Source of the DNA: Candidatus Rubrimentiphilum sp.
GTDB taxonomy: Bacteria; Vulcanimicrobiota; Vulcanimicrobiia; Vulcanimicrobiales; Vulcanimicrobiaceae
DNA: 64,000 nucleotides
Direction of reading: 5' to 3'
Assembly (NCBI GenBank): GCA_035710515.1
Contig: DASTDE010000004.1
Span: 248,001-312,000, forward strand
Shown here: piece after piece, positions 19,108 through 27,912 of the stretch
How positions within the stretch are numbered: the stretch's first letter is position 1
Layout of the letters: each line of letters starts with the position of its first letter
Position numbers and translations under genes: made by a program
Notes under the pieces: model-generated
Seen by the model: only the letters and a program-made list of their open reading frames with translations
Database searches by the model: none
What the model was told of the DNA's origin: nothing

Positions 19108-20868
19108 ATGAAGAAATTTGCAGCCCTCGCTGTCGCCGCCGCGTTATTGACGGCGTGCGGGGGACACGGCAACTCTACGATGCCGCCGCTCGGCAACATG
19201 TCGCAGTCCGGAACCGGTTCGACTAAGACCGCGTCGCTGGCCGCGGCCCCGTCCGGCTGGTCGAATACGAACACACAAGCTCTGCCCATCGCGAACGCGA
19301 GCGACCTCGGCGTGGCAAGCGCGACGCAAGCGATCACGGTGCGCGTGGGACTTCAACTGCACAACATGCAGCAGCTGCAACAAGTCATCGCGAGCGGCCA
19401 AGAACTCGACGACGGAGCCTTTATGGCGACGTACGCGCCGACCTCAAGCGACGTTTCCGCGGTGACGGCCTATCTCCAAAGCCAAGGCTTCAGCAATATT
19501 TCCGTTGCGCCGAACAATCTGATCGTCAGCGCCACCGGTTCGATCGGGCAGGCGCAGACCGCATTCAATACTTCGATCCACTCCTTCTCCGGCGGCGGAA
19601 CTTCGTTTATTGCCAACGTGGCGCCGGCATTCGTGCCGCAATCGCTTTCGGGAATCGTCGTAGCGGTTCTCGGACTCAACGACATGCAGGCGTTCAAACC
19701 GACGCCGCAGGTGACGTCGTGCCAAGTCTTCGGCGTCTCCTCGCCTTCGCAACAGTGCCTGCGCTTTTACGATCCGGCGACGTTCCAGAAAGTCTACGAC
19801 GCTGCCGGCGTACCGGCGGCAAACAATACACCTATCGCAATTATGGCCGAGGGTGACGTGAATCAGTCGATCTCGGACCTTCGCTTGAACGAGCAGAAGT
19901 TCGGATTGCCGCAAGTCCCGGTGAACGTGGTACAAGTCGGGCTTGCCAGCCCGGACACCGCGGGTGACGGTGAGTGGACGCTCGACACGGTCTATTCCAG
20001 CGGGATCGCGCAGAACGTAAAAGCGCTCTACATCTACGACACGACCTCGCTCACGAACTCCGACGTCGCCAACGAGTACAACGCGTGGGTCACGCAGCAT
20101 AAGACGAAGATCGGCAACTCATCCTTTGGCGGCTGCGAGTTCTTCCCGTACCTCGACGGATCGATGATCCTCGACGATGAGGTTCTCGCGCAAGGCGCAG
20201 CCGAGGGAATGACGATGTTCGTTTCCACCGGTGACAACGGCGGATACTGCAACAACTTCGTCGACACGAACGGCGCGCCCGGCGGCGCACCCTTCACCGA
20301 GTATCCCGCATCGTCGCCCTACGTCGTCGCAGTCGGCGGAACGGATCTGTTCAGCAAAGCCGACGGCAGCTACCAGGGAGAGAATTCGTGGGAAGCCGGC
20401 GGCGGAGGCCTAAGCCAATTCGAATACCCGCCATACTGGGAGCAGCAGACGCAGACCGTCAACAGTGCGGGAACACTCCTGTTCCGCGGATTGCCGGACG
20501 TCGCGATGGATGCGTCACTTGAAACCGGTGCCGAAACGTGGGGCGGGCAAGCCGCCAACGGTGCGTGCACGCCGTGCGTAACGGGCGGCACGAGTCTGGC
20601 GTCGCCGCTTGCGGCCGGAGTCTGGGCGCGGTTGCAATCCGCGCACGGTAACCGGCTCGGCTTCGCCGCGGTCGCACTGTACCGGAACTTCCAAACGCAC
20701 ACCGCAGGAGCTACGCTCACAGGTCCGCCGCCGACGGCGCCCTACGGCGGATTCCACGACGTGCTAAGCGGCTCGAACGGACTCTACGCAGCCGCGCCGG
20801 GCTATGACTACACGACGGGTCTCGGCAGCTTCGACATCGCCGTGATGAATAGCCAAATCGGCCAGTAA
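19108..20868 (+). CDS. Sedolisin-type (S53) peptidase with pro-domain, lipoprotein
   Basis: A 586-residue exported serine-carboxyl peptidase. The signal peptide ends in a lipobox (LLTACGG). Residues about 75-205 form a pro-kumamolisin activation domain (AITVRVGLQLHN; YLQSQGFSNISVAPNN). The catalytic domain carries Glu and Asp in GDGEWTLDTVYS, Asp in STGDNG and Ser in GGTSLASP, and ends with GYDYTTGLGS. It starts at ATG after a strong AAGGAGG site at 19094. It is unlike the neighbouring short sedolisin in having a full pro-domain. It probably acts outside the membrane on proteins, with self-processing removing the pro-domain as known for the family. Confidence 0.95.
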   Translation: MKKFAALAVAAALLTACGGHGNSTMPPLGNMSQSGTGSTKTASLAAAPSGWSNTNTQALPIANASDLGVASATQAITVRVGLQLHNMQQLQQVIASGQELDDGAFMATYAPTSSDVSAVTAYLQSQGFSNISVAPNNLIVSATGSIGQAQTAFNTSIHSFSGGGTSFIANVAPAFVPQSLSGIVVAVLGLNDMQAFKPTPQVTSCQVFGVSSPSQQCLRFYDPATFQKVYDAAGVPAANNTPIAIMAEGDVNQSISDLRLNEQKFGLPQVPVNVVQVGLASPDTAGDGEWTLDTVYSSGIAQNVKALYIYDTTSLTNSDVANEYNAWVTQHKTKIGNSSFGGCEFFPYLDGSMILDDEVLAQGAAEGMTMFVSTGDNGGYCNNFVDTNGAPGGAPFTEYPASSPYVVAVGGTDLFSKADGSYQGENSWEAGGGGLSQFEYPPYWEQQTQTVNSAGTLLFRGLPDVAMDASLETGAETWGGQAANGACTPCVTGGTSLASPLAAGVWARLQSAHGNRLGFAAVALYRNFQTHTAGATLTGPPPTAPYGGFHDVLSGSNGLYAAAPGYDYTTGLGSFDIAVMNSQIGQ

Positions 20869-20890
20869 CGATCCCCATAGGGGGCTGCAA

Positions 20891-20925
20891 AAGAGGGACG
20901 CCGTCTGGAGAACGGCGTCCCTCTT
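20891..20925. terminator. Strong hairpin terminator, probably bidirectional
   Basis: A perfect 14-bp stem (AAGAGGGACGCCGT pairing with ACGGCGTCCCTCTT) around a 7-base loop, followed by AGTTTTA on the plus strand. It lies between the convergent sedolisin and small secreted-protein genes and can serve both. Confidence 0.85.
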
Positions 20926-20929
20926 AGTT

Positions 20930-21268
20930 TTAGGATCCTAACGTAATGGTCAACGTCTTTCCAAAAGGCTTGGGGCAAGCGCTGCCGATGTTCGTCGGGC
21001 GGCCGCTCCCGTCGTTGCCGTACTCGGCTTTCAAACACGCGCCCGGACGCACTTTGAAAACCGCGCGGCCGGATGCATCGGTCGTGTGCGTCTCCAAACT
21101 GACGATGGAATAGCTCGCTCCCATTGTATACATCCTAACGAATGCGTGCTTGGCGGGCGCGCCGCTGGGAAGCTTGACCGTAACGGTCACCGTGGCCGCA
21201 CTTGCCCCCGCCGGCAGCGCGATGAAAAGAAACGATGTAACAAATACCGCAAGCGCTCTCATCGACAT
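20930..21268 (-). CDS. Small secreted protein with Ig/carboxypeptidase-regulatory-like fold
   Basis: A 112-residue exported protein with a clear Sec signal peptide (MSMRALAVFVTSFLFIALP then AGASA). The mature part reads VTVKLPSGAPAKHAFVRMY and TTDASGRAVFKVRPG, the alternating pattern of a carboxypeptidase-regulatory or Cna-B-like beta sandwich. Two Cys (GACLKAEY and GSACPKPF) could form a disulfide. Function unknown. Confidence 0.7.
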   Translation of the reverse strand: MSMRALAVFVTSFLFIALPAGASAATVTVTVKLPSGAPAKHAFVRMYTMGASYSIVSLETHTTDASGRAVFKVRPGACLKAEYGNDGSGRPTNIGSACPKPFGKTLTITLGS

Positions 21269-21280
21269 GTGAACCTCCTG

Positions 21281-22615
21281 CTATTTTTTGGTAAGCGGTT
21301 TGGCCGGATTGCCGGCAACGCGATCGCCCGGAGCGACGTCCTTTGTAACGACCGAACCTGCGCCGGTCAGCGCTCCGTCGCCGATCGTGACCGGCGCGAT
21401 CAGCGAGGTGTTCGAACCGATCATCACGTCGCGCCCGATAACCGTCTTGTTCTTGCGCTTGCCGTCGTAGTTACACGTGATCGTGCCGGCGCCGATATTG
21501 GTGTTTTCGCCGATCTCCGAATCGCCGATGTAGGTGAGGTGACTGGCTTTGACGCCGCGCGCCAGCCGCGAACCCTTGACCTCGACGAAGTTCCCGATGC
21601 GCACGTCTTCACCGAGTTGCGCTTCGTTGCGGATGTGTGCGAACGGGCCAATGCTCGCGCGGTCTCCGGCACTGGAATCAAACATCGTGCTCTCGCGCAC
21701 CGTGACTTCATCGCCAAGCCGCACGTTCGACAGGCGTGAGTTGGGGCCGATCACGCAGCGCTCGCCGATCTCGCTCAGGCGGCTGACGGTGGTGTTCGGA
21801 TAGATAACTGTATCGGGGCCGATCAGCAGCTCCGGCTCCAAGTACGTGCTGCCCGGGTCGATGATGGTGACCCCGTCGCGCATGTGCTGCGTGCAAATCC
21901 GTTCGTTCATCTCTCTGCGCGCCTGCGCGAGTTCGGCGCGGTCGTTAATCCCAAGCACGTGCAGCGGATCCGCCGCCACGACCGGCGTAACGCGCTTCCC
22001 GGCGCGCACGAAATCCGCAACGGTGTCCGTCAGGTAATATTCCTTTTGCGCGTTGTCGTTGCGCAAACGCGCCACGGACTCTCGCAGGGCAGGCTCCTCG
22101 AAGGCATAGATCCCGGCATTCACTTCGTCGATCGCGAGCTCGTCCACGTTCGCATCGCGTGCCTCGACGATGCGCTCTACGCCGCCGTTCTTGCGCACGA
22201 TGCGGCCGAAGTTCGACGGTAAAGACACCCGCGCCGTGACCAGCGCCAACGCGTTCGAGCCGTCCAGCGCGCCCAGCACGCCGGCAAACAAATCCTCCGG
22301 CACCAGCGGCATGTCGGCATACGCGACCAGCATGCGTCCCGACCCGTCCGCGCGCAGAGCATCCAGCGCGATGCGCACCGCATGACCGGTTCCGAGCTGC
22401 TCTTCTTGCAGCACGCCGGCAACGCCGAATTCACCGATGCGAAGTTGCAACTCGGGATTCGTAACGACGAGGATATCCTCAACGCCGGCCTTGCGAAGCG
22501 CACGTATGACGTACCAAAGCATCGGACGGCCGCACAGTTCGTGCAGCACTTTTGCGGTGGAGCTCTTCATGCGCGTGCCCTTGCCCGCGGCCAGCACGAT
22601 TGCTCGAATGCTCAT
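21281..22615 (-). CDS. glmU: Bifunctional UDP-GlcNAc pyrophosphorylase / GlcN-1-P acetyltransferase (GlmU)
   Basis: Makes UDP-N-acetylglucosamine for peptidoglycan and outer-surface glycans. The N-terminal uridylyltransferase domain begins MSIRAIVLAAGKGTRMKS and the C-terminal left-handed beta helix has hexapeptide repeats with NYDGKRKNKT and GAGTITCNYDG. The ATG at 22615 overlaps the gltX stop (ATGA) and gives 444 residues; the frame extends further upstream only over gltX. It ends the minus-strand run that begins at meaB. Confidence 0.97.
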   Translation of the reverse strand: MSIRAIVLAAGKGTRMKSSTAKVLHELCGRPMLWYVIRALRKAGVEDILVVTNPELQLRIGEFGVAGVLQEEQLGTGHAVRIALDALRADGSGRMLVAYADMPLVPEDLFAGVLGALDGSNALALVTARVSLPSNFGRIVRKNGGVERIVEARDANVDELAIDEVNAGIYAFEEPALRESVARLRNDNAQKEYYLTDTVADFVRAGKRVTPVVAADPLHVLGINDRAELAQARREMNERICTQHMRDGVTIIDPGSTYLEPELLIGPDTVIYPNTTVSRLSEIGERCVIGPNSRLSNVRLGDEVTVRESTMFDSSAGDRASIGPFAHIRNEAQLGEDVRIGNFVEVKGSRLARGVKASHLTYIGDSEIGENTNIGAGTITCNYDGKRKNKTVIGRDVMIGSNTSLIAPVTIGDGALTGAGSVVTKDVAPGDRVAGNPAKPLTKK

Positions 22616-24111
22616 GCGGTCGGCTCGTCTTCGGCGCCGGGCGGCTCGAGTCTCTTCCACTCTTTGAGTTCGGCCGCGGAGACGCCGCCCAGCACTTCGA
22701 GCGCGTGCCGTAACCGTTCGCGCACGATATCGCGGCCCAACAGCTCGACTGCATCATACAACGGCACGGACGTGGTGCTTCCCGTAATCGCAACATAGAA
22801 TGGCCGCGTGGCGTCGCGGAGCTTCACGTCAACGGTAGCCGCGACGCCTTTGAGAACGGCTTCGATTTCGCCGGTCTCCCAGCTGCGCAGCGCGTCGAAC
22901 CCCCACGTTGCCAGCTGCAGCGCTTTGCGCAGCGTCGTGTCGTCCAATTTGCCCGTTCTGAGTTGTTCCGCGGCGACGTCGAGCCGGCCCGAGAAGAAAA
23001 ACGCCAACAGCGGCCCGAGATCGCTCAGTCGTTCGATGCGCGGCTGTGCCAAGGCCGCAATGCGCCGAAGCCTGGCGGCATCAAACCCCCATTCCGTGGT
23101 TTTTGCTAGGAATGCGTCGAGATCGCAGCGCTCGCGAATGTACCGCCCGTTCAACCAATCGAGCTTCGGCACATCGAAGACGGGACCGCCCAACGAAATA
23201 TGTTCGACCGCAAAGCGATCCGTCATCATCGCCAGATCCATTATCTCGTCGCCAGGCGGCGGCAAGACGCAGAGCAGTCCCAAGAAGTTCAGCAGTGCGT
23301 CGGGCAGATAGCCCATCGCTTTGTAGAATAAGATGCTCGTCGGATTCTTGCGTTTGCTCAGTTTGCTCTTGTCGGGATTGCGTAAGAGCGGCAGGTGCAA
23401 AAGTTGCGGCGGCTCCCATCCGAAATACTTGTACAGCAGCAAGTGCTTGGGCGCGGACGACAGCCACTCTTCGCCGCGAAACACGTGCGTAATCTCCATC
23501 AAATGGTCGTCGACGACGTTGGCGAGATGGTAGGTCGGCATGCCGTCGGACTTCATGAGCACTTGCATGTCGACGCTGGACCAATCGATCTCGATCGCGC
23601 CGCGCTTGAGGTCGTTCACGACGCAGACGCCTTCGGCCGGCACGCTCAGACGCACGACGTATGGAATTCCTTGCGCTTCTTTCTTCGCAACATCGTCCTT
23701 GTTGAGACTCGTGCAGAGGCCATCGTAACGTGAAGGCAGCTTCGAGGCGCGCTGCGCGGCGCGCATATCTTCCAGCCGCTGCGGCGTGCAGAAACACTTG
23801 AACGCATTGCCGGCGTCGAGCAGCTTCTGCACGTATTCGCGATAGATCTCCGAGCGTTCGCTCTGCCGGTATGGCCCGTGCGGGCCGCCGACGTCGGGAC
23901 CCTCGTCCCAGCTCAACCCCAGCCAGTGCAACGAATCGAGAATCGCGCGCTCCGATTCGCGCGTGCTGCGCGCGCGATCCGTATCCTCGACGCGCAAGAC
24001 GAACTTGCCGCCGTTCTTTTTTGCGAAGCAATAGTTGATCAGCGCGACGTACGCAGTCCCCACGTGCGGATCGCCGGTGGGCGATGGCGCGATACGCGTT
24101 CTAACGGTCAG
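22612..24111 (-). CDS. gltX: Glutamyl-tRNA synthetase, apparent CTG start
   Basis: Class I aminoacyl-tRNA synthetase charging tRNA-Glu (and tRNA-Gln in organisms using the amidotransferase route). The HIGH-like motif is PSPTGDPHVGTAY and the KMSKS-like motif SKLSKRKNPTS. The first canonical codon, the GTG of HVGTAY, would delete half the HIGH motif. Upstream, the only plausible initiator before an in-frame TGA is CTG at 24111-24109, giving TVRTRIAPSPTGDPH after the initiator Met, a textbook GltX N-terminus (499 residues). A GGGTGA lies three bases upstream. It follows the mutase small subunit with almost no gap and overlaps glmU by four bases. Confidence 0.94.
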   Translation of the reverse strand: MTVRTRIAPSPTGDPHVGTAYVALINYCFAKKNGGKFVLRVEDTDRARSTRESERAILDSLHWLGLSWDEGPDVGGPHGPYRQSERSEIYREYVQKLLDAGNAFKCFCTPQRLEDMRAAQRASKLPSRYDGLCTSLNKDDVAKKEAQGIPYVVRLSVPAEGVCVVNDLKRGAIEIDWSSVDMQVLMKSDGMPTYHLANVVDDHLMEITHVFRGEEWLSSAPKHLLLYKYFGWEPPQLLHLPLLRNPDKSKLSKRKNPTSILFYKAMGYLPDALLNFLGLLCVLPPPGDEIMDLAMMTDRFAVEHISLGGPVFDVPKLDWLNGRYIRERCDLDAFLAKTTEWGFDAARLRRIAALAQPRIERLSDLGPLLAFFFSGRLDVAAEQLRTGKLDDTTLRKALQLATWGFDALRSWETGEIEAVLKGVAATVDVKLRDATRPFYVAITGSTTSVPLYDAVELLGRDIVRERLRHALEVLGGVSAAELKEWKRLEPPGAEDEPTA

Positions 24112-24114
24112 AGG

Positions 24115-24528
24115 TCACCCGACGAGTTCGCGGCGGCTGCCGCACTCGCGCTCGACGAACGAAATGATGTCGGCGAGCGGGGCGCCGGGCGTGAATATCT
24201 CTCTGACGCCAAGCCGCTTCAGCTCCGCGGCGTCTTCGGGCGGAATCGTGCCGCCGCCGAAAAAGACGATGTCTTGCGCGCCTTGCGCCTTGAGCTGCTC
24301 GACGATCAGCGGGAACAGCGTCATGTGGGCGCCGCTGAGGATCGAGAGGCCGATGCCGTCGGCGTCTTCCTGAATTGCGGTCTGTACGATCTGCTCGGGC
24401 GCTTGAAAGAGTCCGGTGTAGATCACTTCCATGCCGGCGTCGCGTAGCGCGCGCGCGATCACTTTCGCGCCGCGATCGTGACCGTCGAGTCCGGCTTTGG
24501 CGATCACGATGCGCAGCGGTCTAGCCAC
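24115..24528 (-). CDS. Methylmalonyl-CoA mutase B12-binding subunit
   Basis: A 137-residue cobalamin-binding subunit of a split, archaeal/actinobacterial-type methylmalonyl-CoA mutase. The B12 base-off motif DGHDRGAK (DxHxxG, His ligating cobalt) is near residue 16, followed by SILSGAHMTLFP and FFGGGTIPPED, typical of the flavodoxin-like fold. It partners with the catalytic subunit encoded just upstream. Start is GTG at 24528, overlapping the stop of a 43-residue ORF. In this pathway the enzyme interconverts succinyl-CoA and methylmalonyl-CoA, as in propionate metabolism. Confidence 0.95.
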   Translation of the reverse strand: MARPLRIVIAKAGLDGHDRGAKVIARALRDAGMEVIYTGLFQAPEQIVQTAIQEDADGIGLSILSGAHMTLFPLIVEQLKAQGAQDIVFFGGGTIPPEDAAELKRLGVREIFTPGAPLADIISFVERECGSRRELVG

Positions 24529-24652
24529 GCTCGGCCGGCTCCCCGGTGCGTTCGAGCTCCAAACTCAAGCGCAAAGCTTCTTCGAGTTTCGCCATCACCT
24601 GTTTAAGCGTTTCAGCTTCAACAAGCTTTTGCTCTTCAGTGAGTGTAGCCAT
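24521..24652 (-). CDS. Small 43-residue ORF between the two mutase subunit genes
   Basis: An ATG one base after the stop of the mutase large-subunit gene opens a 43-codon frame. Its product begins MATLTEEQKLVEAETLKQVM, continues as a charged, Leu-rich helix, and ends TGEPAERG. The stop overlaps the GTG of the B12-subunit gene by eight bases, so the three frames are contiguous. The product has no Cys or signal peptide and reads as one or two amphipathic helices. I recognise no family. It could be a small accessory or bridging peptide for the split mutase, or just a translational coupler. Confidence 0.6.
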   Translation of the reverse strand: MATLTEEQKLVEAETLKQVMAKLEEALRLSLELERTGEPAERG

Positions 24653-24653
24653 G

Positions 24654-26366
24654 CTAGAACGCGACTTTCTCGGTGTAGCGGCCGTACACGCCGGCCATCG
24701 CTTGCACGATCTCGCCTTCGGTCAGATACGCGTTCACGCAGGCGATCAGGTGCGGCATCACGTTGTCGGATGGATCCGCGCAGGCTTGCTTGAGCCGCTC
24801 GAGTGCGGCTTGAGCCGCGGCCTGATCGCGATCTTGGCGCACTTGCGCGACCGAGCGCGCTTGTTCGCGTTCCATCTCTTGGCCGATCCGGAGCAATTCG
24901 AAATCGTACTTCTCTTCAGGTTTTTCGAACGCGTTGACGCCCACCACGATACGATCCTTGGTTTCAAGCGAACGCTGGTAGCGGTAACTGGCGTCGGCGA
25001 TCTCCCGTTGAAAGAAGCCGGCCTCGATCGCTTCCACCACGCCGCCGTATTCTTCGATGCGCTTAAAGTAGTCTTCCGCCTGGCGCTCCAGTTCGGAGGT
25101 GAGCGCTTCGATGAAGTACGAGCCGCCCAGCGGATCGGCGACGTTGCCGACGTTGGTTTCGTAGGCCAGAACTTGTTGCGTGCGCAGCGCGATCTCGGCG
25201 GCCTTCTCGGACGGCAGCGCGAGCACTTCGTCCATCGAATTGGTGTGCAGCGACTGCGTTCCGCCCAGCACCGCGGCCATCGCTTCGAACGCCACACGCA
25301 CGATGTTGTTCTCGGGCTGCTGCGCGGTCGCGCTGCAGCCGGCGGTCTGCGTATGGAAACGCAGCTGCAGCGAGCGCGGATCCTTGGCGCCGTAGCGCTC
25401 GCGCATGTGGCGGGCCCAAATCCGGCGGGCCGCGCGAAACTTACAGATTTCTTCGAAGAAGTCGATGTGCGAATTGAAGAAAAACGAGAGACGCGGCGCA
25501 AACGAATCGACATCCATTCCCGCCGCCATGCACGCTTCCACATATGCGAAACCGTCGGCCAGCGTGAAGGCGAGTTCTTGCGCGGCCGTGGAACCCGCTT
25601 CGCGGATGTGATAGCCGCTGATCGAGATCGTGTTCCAGCGCGGCATCTCGTCGCGGCAGAAGCGGATCATGTCTACGATCAGTCTCATATGCGGACGGGG
25701 CGGAAAGATCCATTCCTTTTGCGCGATGTATTCTTTGAGGATGTCGGCCTGCACGGTGCCGCCGAGTTTGGCGCGCGGGATGCCCTTCTTTTCGGCCGCT
25801 GCAATATAGAGCGCGAGCGCGATGCACGCCGGCCCGTTGATCGTCATCGAGGTCGTGATGTCGCCCATGTCGATGCCGTCGAAGAGCACGTCCATATCGG
25901 CGAGCGAATCGATCGCGACGCCGCACTTGCCCACCTCGCCCAACGCTTGCGGCGCGTCGGAGTCGAATCCCATGAGCGTGGGCATGTCGAACGCAACGGA
26001 AAGCCCGTGCTGACCGTGCGACAGCAAAAAGTGATAGCGCTCGTTGGTCTGCTTGGCGTTGCCGAATCCCGCAAACTGGCGCATCGTCCAAAGACGATCG
26101 CGATACATGTTGGGATGGATGCCGCGCGTGTACGGATATCCCGACGGCCAGCTGAGATCGCGGGCGAGATCGAGATCGACGTCGTCCGGACCGTAGACGG
26201 CCTTTAAAGGAAGATCCGAGATCGTCCGGTCGACTGCGCCCGAACCAGGGCCGGACCGGCCCCTGCCTTTGGCGGAAGCGGCCTGCCAGCGTTCTTTCTG
26301 TTGGGCGAACTCGTCATCCGGAGTCTGCGCGCCCGACCCGTTCGAGCGGTCGATCATTTTAGCCAC
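24654..26366 (-). CDS. Methylmalonyl-CoA mutase large (catalytic) subunit
   Basis: TIM-barrel substrate-binding subunit (570 residues) that isomerises methylmalonyl-CoA and succinyl-CoA with adenosylcobalamin held by the separate small subunit. Family segments include [64 protein letters not shown] and [16 protein letters not shown]. The length is that of the split-type subunit, shorter than the fused 700-residue enzyme. It lies downstream of meaB, its GTPase chaperone, with two unrelated exported-protein genes between. Sequence cannot fully exclude a related acyl-CoA mutase (isobutyryl- or ethylmalonyl-CoA). Confidence 0.95.
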   Translation of the reverse strand: MAKMIDRSNGSGAQTPDDEFAQQKERWQAASAKGRGRSGPGSGAVDRTISDLPLKAVYGPDDVDLDLARDLSWPSGYPYTRGIHPNMYRDRLWTMRQFAGFGNAKQTNERYHFLLSHGQHGLSVAFDMPTLMGFDSDAPQALGEVGKCGVAIDSLADMDVLFDGIDMGDITTSMTINGPACIALALYIAAAEKKGIPRAKLGGTVQADILKEYIAQKEWIFPPRPHMRLIVDMIRFCRDEMPRWNTISISGYHIREAGSTAAQELAFTLADGFAYVEACMAAGMDVDSFAPRLSFFFNSHIDFFEEICKFRAARRIWARHMRERYGAKDPRSLQLRFHTQTAGCSATAQQPENNIVRVAFEAMAAVLGGTQSLHTNSMDEVLALPSEKAAEIALRTQQVLAYETNVGNVADPLGGSYFIEALTSELERQAEDYFKRIEEYGGVVEAIEAGFFQREIADASYRYQRSLETKDRIVVGVNAFEKPEEKYDFELLRIGQEMEREQARSVAQVRQDRDQAAAQAALERLKQACADPSDNVMPHLIACVNAYLTEGEIVQAMAGVYGRYTEKVAF

Positions 26367-26380
26367 TGTTTTGGGCTTCC

Positions 26381-27163
26381 TCAGGAGCCGTCACAATCCC
26401 GGGCGGCGATAAGCGCCTGCTGGATGAGGGGCCTTCCCTGGTTGCGGAGCGCGGCATTCAATTGGCTCAACCGGTAGAATTTTAGCGCGGCCGCGCTGAT
26501 CGGCGCGGGCGGCGTGCTGACGAGCTTCGGATCGTAGTCGGCCACGGCCGGCAGCGGCGTGTAGAACTGCGGCGCCGGCGCGGGTGTCGGGGCCGTTGGC
26601 ATCGTGTCGTATCCGGATGGAGGCCCGAGTTGACTCTGACTGCTGCCGCCGGCGTTGCCGGAGCCAAAAGCGCTGTTCACGGTTTGCAAGACGTCCGTTC
26701 CGTAGTTGTCCACGATCGTGCCGTATATCTCGTTGTAGCGATCCGCCGTCGCGCGTTCGAGATCGATGACGTTCTGCACGCGCTGCCGCATGGCGTCCAC
26801 CTTCGGCACTTTGCCGACGGGATAGGCCGCGTACGATTGCTGCAGCAGGATCTCTACTTGATTGATGGCGGCGATGAGATTGGTGCTGGCCTGATCGATT
26901 TTCGACGCGTAGAGCTGGACGCCGTCCTGCAGTTTCGTTTTCGAATATTTTGCGAGTTGCCGTTCGTCATCTTGAATCTGTGCCGTGAGCGTTCGGTATT
27001 GCGCTTGCATGCGCGCGAGCGGCAGGACGACGTTGTGCAGCGTGCTGCATACCGGGCTGACCTTCTCGTGAATGATGGTCGGCGGCGGCTGAAAGACCGG
27101 CAGCGGCGCGGGCGTCGGCGTGGCCGCGATGACCACGGCAAGCACTATCGGAAGCGTACTCAT
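26381..27163 (-). CDS. Exported protein of unknown function, paralogue 1
   Basis: An exported protein of 260 residues with a short N-terminal hydrophobic segment ([20 protein letters not shown]), probably a signal peptide. It shares with the next gene upstream the motifs [12 protein letters not shown] near the N-terminus, [19 protein letters not shown] in the middle and [11 protein letters not shown] at the C-terminus, so the pair arose by tandem duplication. The two Cys, one in each shared end motif, could pair. The middle is a predicted coiled coil and the linker is Pro-rich. The ATG at 27163 overlaps its paralogue's stop (ATGA); an upstream ATG adds four residues. No family is recognised. 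Confidence 0.75.
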   Translation of the reverse strand: MSTLPIVLAVVIAATPTPAPLPVFQPPPTIIHEKVSPVCSTLHNVVLPLARMQAQYRTLTAQIQDDERQLAKYSKTKLQDGVQLYASKIDQASTNLIAAINQVEILLQQSYAAYPVGKVPKVDAMRQRVQNVIDLERATADRYNEIYGTIVDNYGTDVLQTVNSAFGSGNAGGSSQSQLGPPSGYDTMPTAPTPAPAPQFYTPLPAVADYDPKLVSTPPAPISAAALKFYRLSQLNAALRNQGRPLIQQALIAARDCDGS

Positions 27164-27909
27164 ACTCCGTCGCAATCATGCGCGGCGATCAGCGCTTGCG
27201 CTTCGAGCGCGGGCCCTTCGTGGTGAAGCAAATCTTTGAGTTCCCACAGCGCGGACCATTTTAAGGTGCGCATTCTCAGATTGGCAGGCGCGGAGCTCGC
27301 GAGTTTCGGATCGTTGTCGGCGACCGACGCGGGCTTCGGCTGCGCGTCGTTCGGAATCTCCGGCAGTGACGGCGGCGTCAAATCCGTGGGGAATGGTGTT
27401 GGGCTGGCCTGCGGATTAAGATTCGGCGCGCCAACCATTTTATTCAAACTGTTCTCAATGCCGGTGACGCCGTCGTTGTCGACCGCCGCTCCATAAGCGG
27501 CCGAGTAGTTGTTGGCGATCAGGCGCTCGATGTCGACGACGTTCTGAACCCGCTGGCGCAAGGCGTCGACTTTCGCGTTTTTTCCCTGCGGATACGCGCG
27601 GTACGATTTTACGAGTTGCGTTTCCATGTCGGCGATGTTGGCCAGCATATTCGTCGCAATCATGTCGCTCTGCGCTAACCGCAAGAAAACTCCGTCACCT
27701 AATTTCGTGTTCCGGTACTTTTGAATCTCTAAGTAATTGCTCTTGATCTGGTCGGTCAGCGCGCGGTTCTTGATGTTCATTTGGGCGAGCGGAATCACCA
27801 GCTGGTGCAGCGTCGAACAGACCGGGCTCACGCGCTCGTGGAGAATGGTGGGCGGCAGCGGCGACGGCGTGGCAGCTGCAATAACGACGCTCAACAGCCA
27901 TGCGGTCAT
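27160..27909 (-). CDS. Exported protein of unknown function, paralogue 2
   Basis: A 249-residue exported protein with an N-terminal signal-like segment (MTAWLLSVVIAAATPSPLPP), then [19 protein letters not shown], a helical region with VDALRQRVQNVVDIERLIA, a Pro-rich linker and a C-terminal QALIAAHDCDG. It is clearly homologous to the following gene, and the two overlap by four bases. It lies three bases after the meaB stop, so it is almost certainly in the meaB-mutase transcript. Function unknown; nothing in the sequence ties it to B12 chemistry. Confidence 0.75.
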   Translation of the reverse strand: MTAWLLSVVIAAATPSPLPPTILHERVSPVCSTLHQLVIPLAQMNIKNRALTDQIKSNYLEIQKYRNTKLGDGVFLRLAQSDMIATNMLANIADMETQLVKSYRAYPQGKNAKVDALRQRVQNVVDIERLIANNYSAAYGAAVDNDGVTGIENSLNKMVGAPNLNPQASPTPFPTDLTPPSLPEIPNDAQPKPASVADNDPKLASSAPANLRMRTLKWSALWELKDLLHHEGPALEAQALIAAHDCDGV

Positions 27910-27912
27910 AGC

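Noticed and set aside
24546-26207. 553-codon open frame on the plus strand opposite the mutase large subunit
   Set aside because: It is antisense to a clear enzyme gene, has Arg/His-rich low-information translation and no family resemblance; it is a GC-bias artefact.
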